A stretch of DNA of 64,000 nt from NCBI GenBank assembly GCA_963966185.1, contig CAWZYM010000151.1:1794501-1858500 (forward strand). Direction: 5' to 3'. Positions 13,936 through 28,966 of this stretch are shown piece by piece. The position numbers were made by a program, and so were the translations under genes. A model generated the notes under the pieces. The model was not told the origin of the DNA. It searched no databases and worked only from the letters and a program-made list of their open reading frames with translations. This DNA is from Rhabditoides inermis (Eukaryota; Nematoda; Chromadorea; Rhabditida; Rhabditidae). Within the stretch, counting starts at the first letter, position 1. The number at the start of each line of letters is the position of its first letter.

Positions 13936-15359
13936 TCAGACTGAAACAAAAGTGCAGGTTACATACTATTTTGTTTATCGTACCTGCTTTATAAGTGATG
14001 GTGTAGTTTGCATTACGCGGTTCTTTCGGCGAAGTCAAGATGAACATGTTTTTGTTAGAAATAGACGTCTTATTGATGTGATCGTCACAGCAAACTCTGA
14101 ATATAACTATGTGTTTGAAAAATCAATACATTTACCGGAATCCGGATTCGCGAGGATCTTCGGATTTGACGTTCCAGTATCCAAATTGGCATCCTACCAC
14201 GCATTTGAAGGTGGTCACGCTACTGTATTGAGTGAATGTCACTGCCACCTTTTTATCGCACGGCGCCTGTAATCATTGGATGCCGAACCCGCGTCAAATC
14301 AAACTGCTACCTGGATCCAGTAAGTGAACTGCTTGTCCAAAACCGCTGTTTGAACTTCTTCGGTCGCCATAAGTGTCGGTCCGGGTTTGTCTTTTTCGGT
14401 GCAGAGGTTACCTCCAAAACCCAGCGGGCACATACACTTTGTGCAGTCGTGAGGGTGGGGGTAACCGCCATTCTCACATCTAGCTGACTGAGAATCCGAA
14501 TAACAACGGTCTGAAAAGCCATAGAAGATTCTGATATGTGTATGATTCTACTATGTGATGAAGGAGATTCTACTACCTACCTGAACATTTGTAGACTTTA
14601 TTGATTCCTGCCCAGTCATAGAACGAGATTGTATCAATTTGTCCGATAGTCATGTCATATCGGTCATCTTTCGCATCCGTAGTCATAATGCTCTTATCAA
14701 TCGCAAAACTATGAAAGTGCAGTTTACTGACGATTTTTTTCGTGAAAATGAGAAAATGACTCTGCTTACCTGTATGGAGCATAGTGCATAACGCTGCCGT
14801 AATCATAAGGCAATTCATTATCAGAGTAATGAGGATCAAAATTTCCTGTTTTGTCGGTCTGTAATGACTAATGTAAAAAGTAGTTGGCGCAATTGCTACC
14901 TCGACATTTTCTATATTAATATCCACATAAGCATTTCTATCGCTACGAGATTGCGTGTGTGCGAATCCCAGACTGTGCGATATTTCGTGAACAACGACCC
15001 CAGGCTGCAATCATTGCCATTAAAATCAAATAAGTTTTCTTATTCTAAAATTCTTACGTGGTCACAGCTTGGACCGATGGATACAGGTGTACCGCCAGAA
15101 TGCGCACCATATGCTGCTTGACACCCTTTACCTAAAATAACGTGATCATTATTGATGAAAACGATCTACAACCATAGTGAAACAGCAATCCGAGCCCGGT
15201 CTTTGCTATGTGATCGACTTCTTGGAATCGTAAACACGTGTTCTCTTCGATCATTCGAATTCCTTCTCTTATAGGATCGCGAATGTGTTCCGCTACAATA
15301 ATACAATTACGCAATAGTCATTCTGAATGTGCTCACGATATGAGCGGCCTGCGACATTG
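13936..15359 (-). pseudogene. 5'-truncated astacin metalloprotease copy
   Basis: Same sequence as exons 5-13 of the complete astacin gene at 18577-20588, but cut at the duplication border. Only 23 bp (15337-15359) of exon 4 remain, and signal peptide, propeptide and the start of the catalytic domain are absent. The remaining exons are intact through the zinc site, Met-turn, EGF and CUB-like parts, and the stop is TGA at 13936-13938. Without a secretion signal or start it is unlikely to make a working enzyme, unless the duplication is an assembly error. Confidence 0.8.
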
Positions 15360-15677
15360 TTCTCTTCGACTGTCTAAGGCGCAATTTTTGAAGGTAAGAA
15401 AATTATGTAAAATTCAGGCTGGCATATGTCCGTTTCTACAAGTATTTAATTCGACAAAACCAGCACAAACATTTTTTCGATGATCTTCACGGGAGAGACC
15501 ATGGAAAAGTGAGTGTGCGTCTCGCGCCAGCCGTCTGCGTATCTTCTCTCGCCTCAGTCGTTTCACACTAAGCGAATATACAACATAGTAACCATACCAA
15601 TATCATTTATTAAAATCATAACACCACCATTCAAACACAAAAAATATACAATACGTCATCAAAATATCTGATACAAT

Positions 15678-16553
15678 TCACTCGACCCTCCTCCTCTTTG
15701 CATCCCTAGTCCTGTCGAGATCAGGACAGTAGACAAACTCATAGTGGCACCTCCTCTTCTCATGCGAACGAGCCTGTTCGGCCGAACGACGGATGGAGTC
15801 TTCCGAGGAAGGGTACTGGGCGAAGGAACCAGTCGCCTGAAAGGAGAAAGTGAATATACGATATACAAACGGAAGAGAACGTCAACGGAACAAAACAGGA
15901 GTCGCACGCACTTTGATAGCTTGTATCTTGCTGTCGTTGCTCTTCTTCATAGCAGTCAAGTGCTTGGTGAGAAGTTTCTGATGACGCGGTTGCGGGGAGG
16001 AGGAGACGGAAGAGGGAAAGCCACAGCAGTGCGGGACGAAGTCAGGGTTCTGAATAGACCGAATCAATAAAGAATGATGATTTTGCCTGTGTGTGAGAGG
16101 AGAGTGAGAGAGAGATGCTCTTACCTCTAGCCAGGTGCGCAGTTTGGGATGTACATCGACGACGCACATGGTGGGCAGGGGAGGCAGCGAGTCCGCAAAA
16201 ACTACCTTGAGAGCATTCCTCTCGCGCTGCACCTATACATACCGTATATGTATGTGAGTCTACCGGAATTGTGTTGCATACACCATCATACCTGCTGGTA
16301 GACCTTGTAGCACTCGACGCAGCGATACCGGGTGAACGTCTTCCTCGCCTCGCCAGCAGACCGAAAGAGCAGTCCGCTGCCGGGACGAGAGTAGGAGAAC
16401 CACCAGAGCTGAACAGGGTCACGTACTCGATCTACTGTGCTCACATACCTGAGGTGGTCCGTTTCCACGGGGCGGCTCCTCCTTCTGGTAGGGCTTAATG
16501 GGAATGGGGCAGATGAGCTCCAGAGGATCGGACGGGATGCGGGTGGGAGACAT
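15678..16553 (-). CDS. Unknown 208-aa protein with CxxC and HCC motifs (right copy)
   Basis: Identical in translation to the left copy. Exons are 16553-16449, 16408-16292, 16232-16125, 16049-15912 and 15836-15678. No evidence distinguishes which copy is ancestral. Confidence 0.7.
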
Positions 16554-17307
16554 GGGGAGTGATATGTGAGAGGGCGCTCCGGAGAATGGCTTTTATACGG
16601 GTGGAGAGAGGGAGATGGATGGGAAGGAGGCACGCTGCGGGGCACATGCTGCGGTTGATAGTGTTGATTGGTGGAGTGAGTGGGGCGGGCGAGCCCGCGG
16701 GCAGGCGAGGGGTCGAATCGAGTGAGAGAAGACAGAGGGAGGTCACGGATTGATAATACGCACGCACCTTTGACAGTGAAAACATGTTTATTGGCAAGTT
16801 TTGAAAACAATACTATGACTGATTGAAATATTTGACAAAATCTATGCCTCCGCTATGATTTAAACTCTTTCATCACGAAAAAAGTTGCGAAATCGAAAAA
16901 AAACGGTCACGCAGTCACTGCCAGTCACTACCGTTGAGCTATGATGAGTTAACTCACTTCCGTGAGATCGCGTTTCTAGAGTCTGAATACGGCGATGTGT
17001 TCCGAAAACACGAGTGGTAACAATTTTTGGTTCATAATCCTGCCAAGTTCGAGTCCTTCTCTCTCCACCGTTCGAGTCGTTCGATATTTCGAACGCTACT
17101 CGTTGATCCGAGATTTTGTATCGTTTTTTCAGTGTATTACTTGTGTATTTCTTCATTTGTGTAACCGCCGCTGAGATACAAATCGGTAAGTGTGCTCGAT
17201 TCGCACACACACGCGCACTTGCATCGCTTTTCCAACTCGTTCTGATCGCACGTTGTGCGGCGAGAATATGCCACCATCTCACGCTCGATCATGGCCGCTC
17301 ACACAGA

Positions 17308-17380
17308 GCCCGGTTAGCTCAGTCGGTAGAGCACCAGACTCTTAATCTGGTTGTCGCGGGTTCGAGCCCCGCATCGGGCT
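17308..17380 (+). tRNA. tRNA-Lys (CTT), right copy
   Basis: Identical to 12667-12739. Confidence 0.95.
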
Positions 17381-17457
17381 GACATTTTGTACTTCCGCTT
17401 ACGGCTCATCTACGTGTCTTCGCAGCTGTCCCTGCGTTTTGCACCCTCCTAGACATC

Positions 17458-17529
17458 AGCAGCGTGGCGCAGTGGAAGCGTGCTGGGCCCATAACCCAGA
17501 GGTCGGTGGATCGAAACCACTCGCTGCTA
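17458..17529 (+). tRNA. Initiator tRNA-Met (CAT), right copy
   Basis: Identical to 12817-12888. Confidence 0.95.
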
Positions 17530-17635
17530 ATTCTTTTGTGTTGCTGTTCATCAATAGTTTTGATTGTCCTTAATATAGCTGCAAACAAAACGATAGCCGA
17601 TTGATTTTTTTCAGATGTTTGAGAGCAAGTTGTTT

Positions 17636-17716
17636 GGGCCGAACCGGGATTCGAACCCGGGACCTCTCGCACCCGAAGCGAGAATCACACCCCTCATACC
17701 CCTGGACCATCCGGCC
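17636..17716 (-). tRNA. tRNA-Pro (CGG) with enlarged D region, right copy
   Basis: Identical to 12995-13075, including the 9-base insertion between D loop and anticodon stem. Confidence 0.75.
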
Positions 17717-17824
17717 ACACGCTCCTTCTTCTCGTGTTCTGAAGTTGAGTGCGGTGTACTGCGCGTCTGGCGAGAAATGATAAGAGTTTTACCGGATTTG
17801 AGAAAGACAGGAGTTCAAAAGAAT

Positions 17825-17897
17825 TGCTCCTGGTGAGGATCGAACTCACGACCTTCGGATTATGAGACTGACGCGCTGCCTACTGCGCTACGGAAGC
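17825..17897 (-). tRNA. Elongator tRNA-Met (CAT), right copy
   Basis: Identical to 13184-13256. Confidence 0.85.
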
Positions 17898-17982
17898 CAC
17901 AAGCGATTCGCTGCAGCCGCGATGAACAACTCCAACTGGCCGGCAAAACTACTAACGTAAAACGTCTCAACGCGCAAAATTA

Positions 17983-18054
17983 GGGATGAGCCGGGGATTG
18001 AACCCGGGACCTCTCGCACCCTAAGCGAGAATCATACCACTAGACCACTCAGCC
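17983..18054 (-). tRNA. tRNA-Pro (AGG), right copy, acceptor mismatch
   Basis: Differs from 13342-13413 by one base. G70 becomes T, so position 3-70 is a C-U mismatch and the 3' strand reads CTCATCC opposite GGCTGAG. Confidence 0.9.
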
Positions 18055-18155
18055 ATGCCACAGCGACTCGGAAAATCCGGAATAAACTGGATCGAAGGCG
18101 CGCCTGCAGGAAACATGAAAAGTTGGCAAAGTGGCGCTGGAAAGTGCAAAAAGTT

Positions 18156-18227
18156 AGGGGGCACTCGGATTTGAACCGGGGACCTATCGGACTGCAGCCG
18201 ATTGCTCTGCCACTGAGCTATACCCCC
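18156..18227 (-). tRNA. tRNA-Cys (GCA), right copy
   Basis: Identical to 13515-13586. Confidence 0.95.
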
Positions 18228-18341
18228 ACGCGGTTCTCGGTGCGCAATCAGCAATGACCTGAGCGCCAGTAGAAACGCTAGCAATGTTATCTGAAGACTA
18301 ACCAAATATGTGAGCTGAATAAAAAATGGAATAAACGTGTT

Positions 18342-18405
18342 ATTCGGCTGCTCCTTCTGGGCTTAATTTCTCCAGAGGATCAGCCGGGATGCGGGTGGGA
18401 GACAT
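18342..18405 (-). pseudogene. Exon-1 relic of the 208-aa gene (right copy)
   Basis: Same relic as 13701-13764, carried along by the duplication. Confidence 0.65.
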
Positions 18406-18576
18406 GGAAGCAGGGTAGTGGTGAGATGTGAGGGGGAGGGAGATCATGTAATAATACACAGTAATGCTTGAAACAACCGTGTTTTTTGACGGATCGTTGA
18501 AAACAAACACGACAAAACTGCTTAAAATACTTTATTCATGCTGTATGGTTAAAACATATTTGTCAGTGAAGTTAAT

Positions 18577-20588
18577 TCAGACTGAAACAAAAGTGCAGGT
18601 TACATACTATTTTGTTTATCGTACCTGCTTTATAAGTGATGGTGTAGTTTGCATTACGCGGTTCTTTCGGCGAAGTCAAGATGAACATGTTTTTGTTAGA
18701 AATAGACGTCTTATTGATGTGATCGTCACAGCAAACTCTGAATATAACTATGTGTTTGAAAAATCAATACATTTACCGGAATCCGGATTCGCGAGGATCT
18801 TCGGATTTGACGTTCCAGTATCCAAATTGGCATCCTACCACGCATTTGAAGGTGGTCACGCTACTGTATTGAGTGAATGTCACTGCCACCTTTTTATCGC
18901 ACGGCGCCTGTAATCATTGGATGCCGAACCCGCGTCAAATCAAACTGCTACCTGGATCCAGTAAGTGAACTGCTTGTCCAAAACCGCTGTTTGAACTTCT
19001 TCGGTCGCCATAAGTGTCGGTCCGGGTTTGTCTTTTTCGGTGCAGAGGTTACCTCCAAAACCCAGCGGGCACATACACTTTGTGCAGTCGTGAGGGTGGG
19101 GGTAACCGCCATTCTCACATCTAGCTGACTGAGAATCCGAATAACAACGGTCTGAAAAGCCATAGAAGATTCTGATATGTGTATGATTCTACTATGTGAT
19201 GAAGGAGATTCTACTACCTACCTGAACATTTGTAGACTTTATTGATTCCTGCCCAGTCATAGAACGAGATTGTATCAATTTGTCCGATAGTCATGTCATA
19301 TCGGTCATCTTTCGCATCCGTAGTCATAATGCTCTTATCAATCGCAAAACTATGAAAGTGCAGTTTACTGACGATTTTTTTCGTGAAAATGAGAAAATGA
19401 CTCTGCTTACCTGTATGGAGCATAGTGCATAACGCTGCCGTAATCATAAGGCAATTCATTATCAGAGTAATGAGGATCAAAATTTCCTGTTTTGTCGGTC
19501 TGTAATGACTAATGTAAAAAGTAGTTGGCGCAATTGCTACCTCGACATTTTCTATATTAATATCCACATAAGCATTTCTATCGCTACGAGATTGCGTGTG
19601 TGCGAATCCCAGACTGTGCGATATTTCGTGAACAACGACCCCAGGCTGCAATCATTGCCATTAAAATCAAATAAGTTTTCTTATTCTAAAATTCTTACGT
19701 GGTCACAGCTTGGACCGATGGATACAGGTGTACCGCCAGAATGCGCACCATATGCTGCTTGACACCCTTTACCTAAAATAACGTGATCATTATTGATGAA
19801 AACGATCTACAACCATAGTGAAACAGCAATCCGAGCCCGGTCTTTGCTATGTGATCGACTTCTTGGAATCGTAAACACGTGTTCTCTTCGATCATTCGAA
19901 TTCCTTCTCTTATAGGATCGCGAATGTGTTCCGCTACAATAATACAATTACGCAATAGTCATTCTGAATGTGCTCACGATATGAGCGGCCTGCGACATTG
20001 AAGGTGTATTGAATTGGTCCCTTGGTAAGATTCCATCTCATACTATTCGGAAGAGCGTGTACGATTGAGCTGCTCCGTTTAGTTTTACCGTCTTCTTTTC
20101 CCCATAGTGCGTCCATATCTTCTCTGGGTCAAGTTATGGGAATAATTAGTTCTTCAACTTTTCAGACATACTCGGTGAGTAGGATATCTCCCTCGAACAG
20201 ACCGTCAACAACTCCCGCGCGTTTGTTGATTGCATAGATCGAGTTCTCATCGTGTTCCATCATCTGCGCTCATTTTTACTTTGTCTCACAAATGTTGCAC
20301 CTACTTTTTCCAGCTTCTCATATCTCGCCCTTCTTTCCGCCATCACACCTTCATTCTTCGAGTGGTGGCTATGGTGACTCGAGCGCTCGCGGAATCGATC
20401 CATGTCGTGACGAATCTGCATTTTTCCATTACAAACACTAAAGCATTGTTAACCTAGATGGAGCGCTACCGCTAACCTACTCTGCTAAACTCCATTCTGA
20501 CCTGTTCCTGTATATTGTTGGTGTTCCAGCGAGGGTGAGCTGCTACAGCCGCGAGGAGGGCGACGAGGGTGCAGAGTGGGAGATGCAT
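18577..20588 (-). CDS. Astacin-family zinc metalloprotease (NAS type) with EGF and CUB-like regions
   Basis: Thirteen exons with matching phases: 20588-20502, 20415-20305, 20263-20172, 20123-19978, 19933-19814, 19772-19699, 19645-19541, 19499-19411, 19349-19222, 19151-18952, 18907-18777, 18737-18625, 18581-18577. They give 466 aa. The signal peptide is MHLPLCTLVALLAAVAA. The propeptide ends with FEGDILLTE, the astacin switch region. The catalytic domain has ENTCLRF, the zinc site HEISHSLGFAHTQSR and the Met-turn YGSVMHYAPY. After YKCS comes an EGF-like CENGGYPHPHDC segment and then a short CUB-like region. The enzyme is a secreted endopeptidase. In nematodes such enzymes act in cuticle collagen maturation, moulting or hatching; the role of this one is inferred. 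Exon 4 straddles the duplication border. Confidence 0.92.
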
Positions 20589-21102
20589 CCTGCTTCCGAG
20601 GCTTGCCTTCTCCTTTCCGGCGGCCGCCTCTTATGCGGCCGCCGGCTCCCGATCACCACAGACCACTCATTGTTGCGATTCGAGCCGCGAGAGAGGGGAC
20701 AAAAGGTGTTAACAGATATACTTTGTTAGATATCCCCCCCCCCCCCGACAGTTTTATGAGCTCCGCGGTTCACAGGTGTCAATGCAATGCGATTTCTTGA
20801 TTTTGGACAGTTTTATGATATGCCACGTGTTCATTCAATTTTTCGATTTCAGAAAAGTAACCAACAGTATTCTCGATGTGAAAGAATATGCAAATCATTG
20901 GAATTTTTTTCAAGTTCGGCCCGGCGCCACTAGAATGTGGTGAAAAAAACATATCTACATGAGAATAAAACTTTTTTTCGAAACAATCAACAACAACCTA
21001 TATCAAAATCAAAATTAAGCATGAATAAGCATTTGTACAAAGTGAAACACGAACACAACACAACAACACTTCACAATACCAAAATCACTGCGGCCGCGTG
21101 CC
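20589..21102. other. Intergenic region, astacin promoter and 3' flank of HORMA-PHD gene
   Basis: 514 bp without a gene. It contains a poly(C) run near 20732 and the palindrome described separately. Confidence 0.5.
20619..20646. promoter_or_regulatory. GC palindrome around a TATA-like core, astacin promoter
   Basis: Inverted repeat GGCGGCCGC...GCGGCCGCC with the loop CTCTTAT. On the minus strand the loop reads ATAAGAG, a TATA-like core about 45 bp before the astacin ATG. Function is inferred from position. Confidence 0.35.
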
Positions 21103-24387
<3,285 letters not shown>

Positions 24388-24995
24388 TAGAAACCCATCC
24401 GCATCTGCAAAAAATGCGATAAGTCGATATTGCGTTTTGACAAAAAAAAAAAGGAAGACGAAGACGAAACTATAGAAAATACAAAAATCGAAAAAAAATT
24501 CAGATTTAGTGTAGGTTAGTGCATGTCAGTGTAAAACATCAGTCTCGCGTCTCTTTTACTAGGCGACGCTTTGGCAACCATAGTATTTGCGAAATTGGTT
24601 TATTTCGAGTTGTTGTGCTGTGGTGTTTTGGGTTTTGTGTTGCTTACCGCTAGAGAATACTCCTACGTGATCATTGCATCAGTCTCATTCCTCTATCGCC
24701 ATATGCCACGTTTCCGTTTACGTGTTATCATGAAGTGGTGAATGATTCACATCACGATATGTTAGTGACGAAATTTTAGGATATGCTCGTTTGCCCGCCC
24801 CCTTCCCCTGTATGTGCTGTGCTTGTATTTGAGCTGCCGTATTTGCAGTAGCCGGTCGGCGCTCATTCATAGGGCTCAGCCACGTCGTTTCTGTTCGCGC
24901 GTGGAGTGTGTAACGCAGTGAGAAGCGGCCTGTCCAGTGCTCTTCTCATCCGATCCATCGAGAAGGCTCGCCACTTTCCCATTTATACCAGAACA
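24388..24995. promoter_or_regulatory. Divergent intergenic promoter region
   Basis: 608 bp between the starts of the HORMA-PHD gene (-) and threonyl-tRNA synthetase (+). No TATA box or other clear element was seen. An acceptor-like TTTATACCAG lies just before the synthetase ATG. Confidence 0.45.
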
Positions 24996-27900
24996 ATGTC
25001 AGCTCCCGCCGAGAACAAGGAGAACGCCTCCGGGGTGAGTATGGTCTTCAATTTAGCATTCGCGTAATCGTGAAATGTTCAGGCGAAGATGACTCTTGCG
25101 CCGACGGACATGAAGCCTTGGCCGGCGTTCATCCAGGAGCGCATCGACCTGTGGGACCGTCTCATGGCCGAGTACAAGAAGGAGCTCGCTGCCAAGGTTT
25201 GCATATTTTTCATAATTTACCAATGCGTATTTCGTGATCTCTAATGGCGCGACAGGGCTCAAATCTCAACGTTAAATTAGGTAATTGCATTCAGAATTTA
25301 ACATAAAAACACTTTCAGGATCCGACCCCGATCAAGATCACGCTTCCGGATGGGAAGCAGTTTGACGCGGAGGCATGGCGCACCACCCCTTTGATGATCG
25401 CCGAGAAGATCAGCAAGGGACTCGCTGAGAACACGGTCATCGCCAAGGTCAACGGAGAGGTGCGTGATTGTATTTATCTTGTTATTCGTGTATCATGTAG
25501 TTTTTCTAATGTTTGCTCGTTTGTAGGTGTACGACCTGGACCGTCCGTTCGAGAAGGACGCGACGCTTCATCTGCTCAAGTTCGACGACGACGAGGCGAA
25601 GGCTGTGTTCTGGCACTCGTCGGCGCACGTGGTGGGAGAGGCGCTGGAGAGGTACTGCGGAGGACATCTCTGCTACGGACCGCCCATCGCAGAGGGATTC
25701 TACTACGACATGTGGCACGAGAACAAGACGATCAACCAGGAGGACTTCCCCAAGATGGAGCAGATCGTCAAGGCCGCCGTCAAAGACAAGCAGCCGTTCG
25801 AGCGCCTCGAGGTCTCCAAGGAGGACCTCCTCGAGATGTTCAAATACAACGAGTTCAAGGTGGGAGTACTTGGCGCAGGATGAACTTATTATATTATTTC
25901 AGGTTCGCATCATCAAGGAGAAGGTTCAGACCCCCAAGACGACCGTGTACCGGTGCGGCCCCCTTATTGATCTGTGCCGCGGACCCCACGTGCGCAACAC
26001 TGGAAAGATCAAGGTGCTTCACGGTTTTATTTCTCAATTGAATGTCATATTAAATTTGTGTTTTGTTTCAGGCTATCCAGATCACGAAGGCGTCTGCGTC
26101 GTACTGGGAGGGCAAGGCGGACGCGGAGTCTCTGCAGCGCGTGTATGGCATCTCGTTCCCCGACTCGAAGCAGCTCAAGGAGTGGGTAAAGCTGCAGGTA
26201 CTGTGTGAGAGGGGACACTTGTGCCGACACTCGCGCCCCAGTTGCGTGACCCGTGTGGTGTAGTGGATAGTGAGTTGAGTGTCGCGCTCTCCCTCGCTGG
26301 TTCGCTCCTCGCCGGCGGCAGTAGTTCTAGCAAGCACGCGTTTTCGCGCCTCTCCCGCCACTGTTCATGGGAGTGTGGCGTCCAGAAGTCGTGCGACATT
26401 GATTCATGTCACCCTTATGGGCTACGCTGTATCAGTGATCATTCAGTGTGGTAGTTTGCGGTGGCACAAGTATTTTGAACAGAAATATGGAACACTTTTT
26501 TGAAAATGTTATATTTGCTTGTTGCATTTTAGGAGGAGGCTGCGAAGCGCGACCACCGCAAGCTGGGCCGCGAGCAGGAGCTCTTCTTCTTCCATCCCCT
26601 CTCGCCCGGAAGCGCATTCTGGTTAGTTGGTGTTTTTCAAATATAATTGATAAGAAACTTATTATCATTTTTTTTGTTTCAAACTATTTTACATTGACAT
26701 TGTAATGTTTGCAGGTACCCTAAGGGAGCGCACATCTACAACCAGCTGACGTCGTTCATCAAGAAGGAGTACAGGAAGAGGGGCTTCACCGAGGTGATCA
26801 CCCCCAACATGTACAACTCGAAGCTGTGGGAGACGTCCGGACACTGGCAGCACTACTCCGAGGACATGTTCAAGTGAGTGTTCGCATCGACTTATTCTCG
26901 GAGTTTTTTTTATTCTGTCACGAACAAGAACAATACGAACGGCCTGAATTGTGATCACTTATTCGTTGTAGGTTCGAGGTGGAGAAGGAGATGTTCGGTC
27001 TGAAGCCTATGAACTGCCCCGGCCACTGTCTCATGTTCGGCCACATGCCGCACACGCACAACGAGCTGCCCTTCCGCTACGCCGACTTCGGAGTCCTTCA
27101 CAGGTTCGCCTTAATTCTTGTATTGTTTTCAACCCAAATAGGAATCATGCGTGCTGAAACTAAGAATTTTTTTAGTAGAAGTCACTAAGTGCTTGTGATT
27201 TAGGAACGAGATGTCTGGCGCGCTGACCGGCCTGACCCGCGTGCGTCGTTTCCAGCAGGACGACGCGCACATCTTCTGCCGCAAGGACCAGATCGCCGAC
27301 GAGATCAAGGTGCGCGAGGAGGAGGGGCGGGGCTCGGACAGTTGACCATTGCAGGGCTGCCTCGACTTCATGGCGTTTTGCTACGAGAAGGTGTTCGGCT
27401 TCACGTTCAAGCTGAACCTGTCGACCCGTCCGGAGGGTTTCCTGGGAGACGTGGATACTTGGGACAGTGCGGAAGAGCAGCTCACCATGGTGCTCAACGA
27501 GAGCGGACGCCCCTGGAAGCTCAACCCCGGAGACGGAGCCTTCTACGGACCCAAGGCCAGTATTTTCGATTTCAATTTCCGTCTTCAAGTAGTTGGGGTT
27601 GGAACTTGGTATTCATACGTTTCATGTTATATTTATGTGAATGATTTAATTTGTAATGTAATTGTTGTCATTTGTGTAACCTAATTGGTAACATATGTTT
27701 TCAGATCGACATCACTATCCAGGACGCTCTGAAGAGAAACCACCAGTGCGCGACCATCCAGCTAGACTTCCAGCTGCCCCAGCGATTCGATCTCAATTAC
27801 TTCGAGTGAGTCGAGGGGAGGAGACAGTGGATGACACTGTCGTTTGCAGCGAGAAGGGCGAGAAGCAGCGTCCAGTGATGATCCACCGCGCCATTCTCGG

Positions 27901-28609
27901 CTCGGTCGAGAGAATCACCGCCATCCTCACCGAGTCGTTCGGCGGAAAGTGGCCCTTCTGGCTGTCGCCCAGGCAGGTCGGTCGGGGTGGGAGTGGGGTG
28001 ATGGCAACTTATTGCTGGAACCTGGAACTACTACAACTTGGAATTTGATATGGATGTGAACACATGTGATGTGTGTTGTTACAGGCGAAGGTGATCACTG
28101 TGCACGAGTCTGTGAACGGCTACGCACGTGAGGTGAAGCAGAAGCTATTCGCCGCCGGACACGAGGTATAGTAAAGTTTTATATCGACAGGAATATTGTA
28201 ATTGTCATTGCTAACCTTTTTTTAATTGTAGTCGAAACGTATTGTATGTTTTTCACAAATGTGGTGTGTTTTAGGTGGAGTTCGACGAGGGCTGCCCGGA
28301 CACGCTGAACAAGCAGATCAGGAACGCGCAGCTGGCGCAGTTCAACTTCATCCTCGTGTGCGGAGCGAAGGAGATGGAGAACGGAACGGTCAACGTGCGC
28401 ACCCGCGACAATGCGGTTAGTAGGGAAGGGGGAGAGGGAGAGGGAGATGGGGTGGTTGCCAGAGGAGAAACTGGTGGGTTTCGGGATTGTGGTTGTGAGT
28501 GTGGGTGTTGCAGGTGCGTGGTGAGGTGAAGGTGGATGACCTGCTCGCCAAGTTCAAGCGCTTCACCGAGGAGTACACCAAGGACACGGAGAACGCCGAG
28601 GAGTTCTGA
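24996..28609 (+). CDS. tars-1: Threonyl-tRNA synthetase, cytosolic
   Basis: Sixteen exons (first 24996-25034, last 28514-28609) give 698 aa. The enzyme charges tRNA-Thr with threonine. Domain order is class IIa ThrRS: TGS domain ([13 protein letters not shown]), editing domain with [11 protein letters not shown] and DLCRGPH, and catalytic core with motif 1 region ([21 protein letters not shown]). Then come MNCPGHC, motif 2 [31 protein letters not shown], motif 3 [10 protein letters not shown] and an anticodon-binding domain. [12 protein letters not shown] at the start and no targeting peptide suggest the cytosolic form. The intron after GPK starts with GC instead of GT (27556). Intron 26198-26532 carries a tRNA-like SINE. 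Confidence 0.97.
26245..26330 (+). mobile_element. tRNA-like sequence, possible SINE head
   Basis: Sequence in a synthetase intron with A-box-like TGGTGTAGTGGATAG and B-box-like GGTTCGCTCC about 45 bp apart. Poor stem pairing argues against a functional tRNA. Any SINE body to the right (up to about 26460) has no clear tail. Confidence 0.4.
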
Positions 28610-28966
28610 GCACTATCGATTGTGTGTGAATCGAAGAATCGATTGATTCTATATGCAGTAGTAGCTTTGTCACTCTGCATTCCTTTCTATGCTCTATTTC
28701 GTTTTGTTTTTGTTGTTCTGTTTTTTTGTGTTCTGGTTACTTTAAACTAGTAATCTAGTAATTGTTGTACTACTCCTCCTTCCCGATATGCTTGAATATA
28801 GTCACATCACAGATATATTGGAGCTTTTATGGTGATAAATGATTTCTTGTTTTCATCGCTTGAACACGAAGATTGCTTGACTGACTCGTTTGCAACGATG
28901 CTTGGATATCTCTTTCGTAATGTATTAATGTAGTGTTTGCATGTTGTTGTTTTGAGGGTAGTTGAG
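28610..28966. other. Short gap between synthetase and cyclophilin genes
   Basis: 357 bp holding the synthetase 3' UTR. The same orientation and short spacing would allow an operon with trans-splicing, but no clear acceptor precedes the cyclophilin ATG. Confidence 0.4.

Larger units (their letters stand above)
10728..15359. repeat. Tandem segmental duplication, left copy
   Basis: This 4632 bp unit repeats at a constant offset of 4641 bp (right copy 15369-20000). The left border is at ACTGTCTAAGG and the right border at GCGACATTG. Copies are separated by the 9-bp spacer TTCTCTTCG. All six-frame translations I compared agree, and the only difference I saw is C13345 versus A17986. Confidence 0.95.
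15369..20000. repeat. Tandem segmental duplication, right copy
   Basis: Second copy of the 4632 bp unit. Sequence continuing right of 20000 supplies the missing 5' exons of the astacin gene. The left border is preceded by the 9-bp spacer 15360-15368. Confidence 0.95.
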
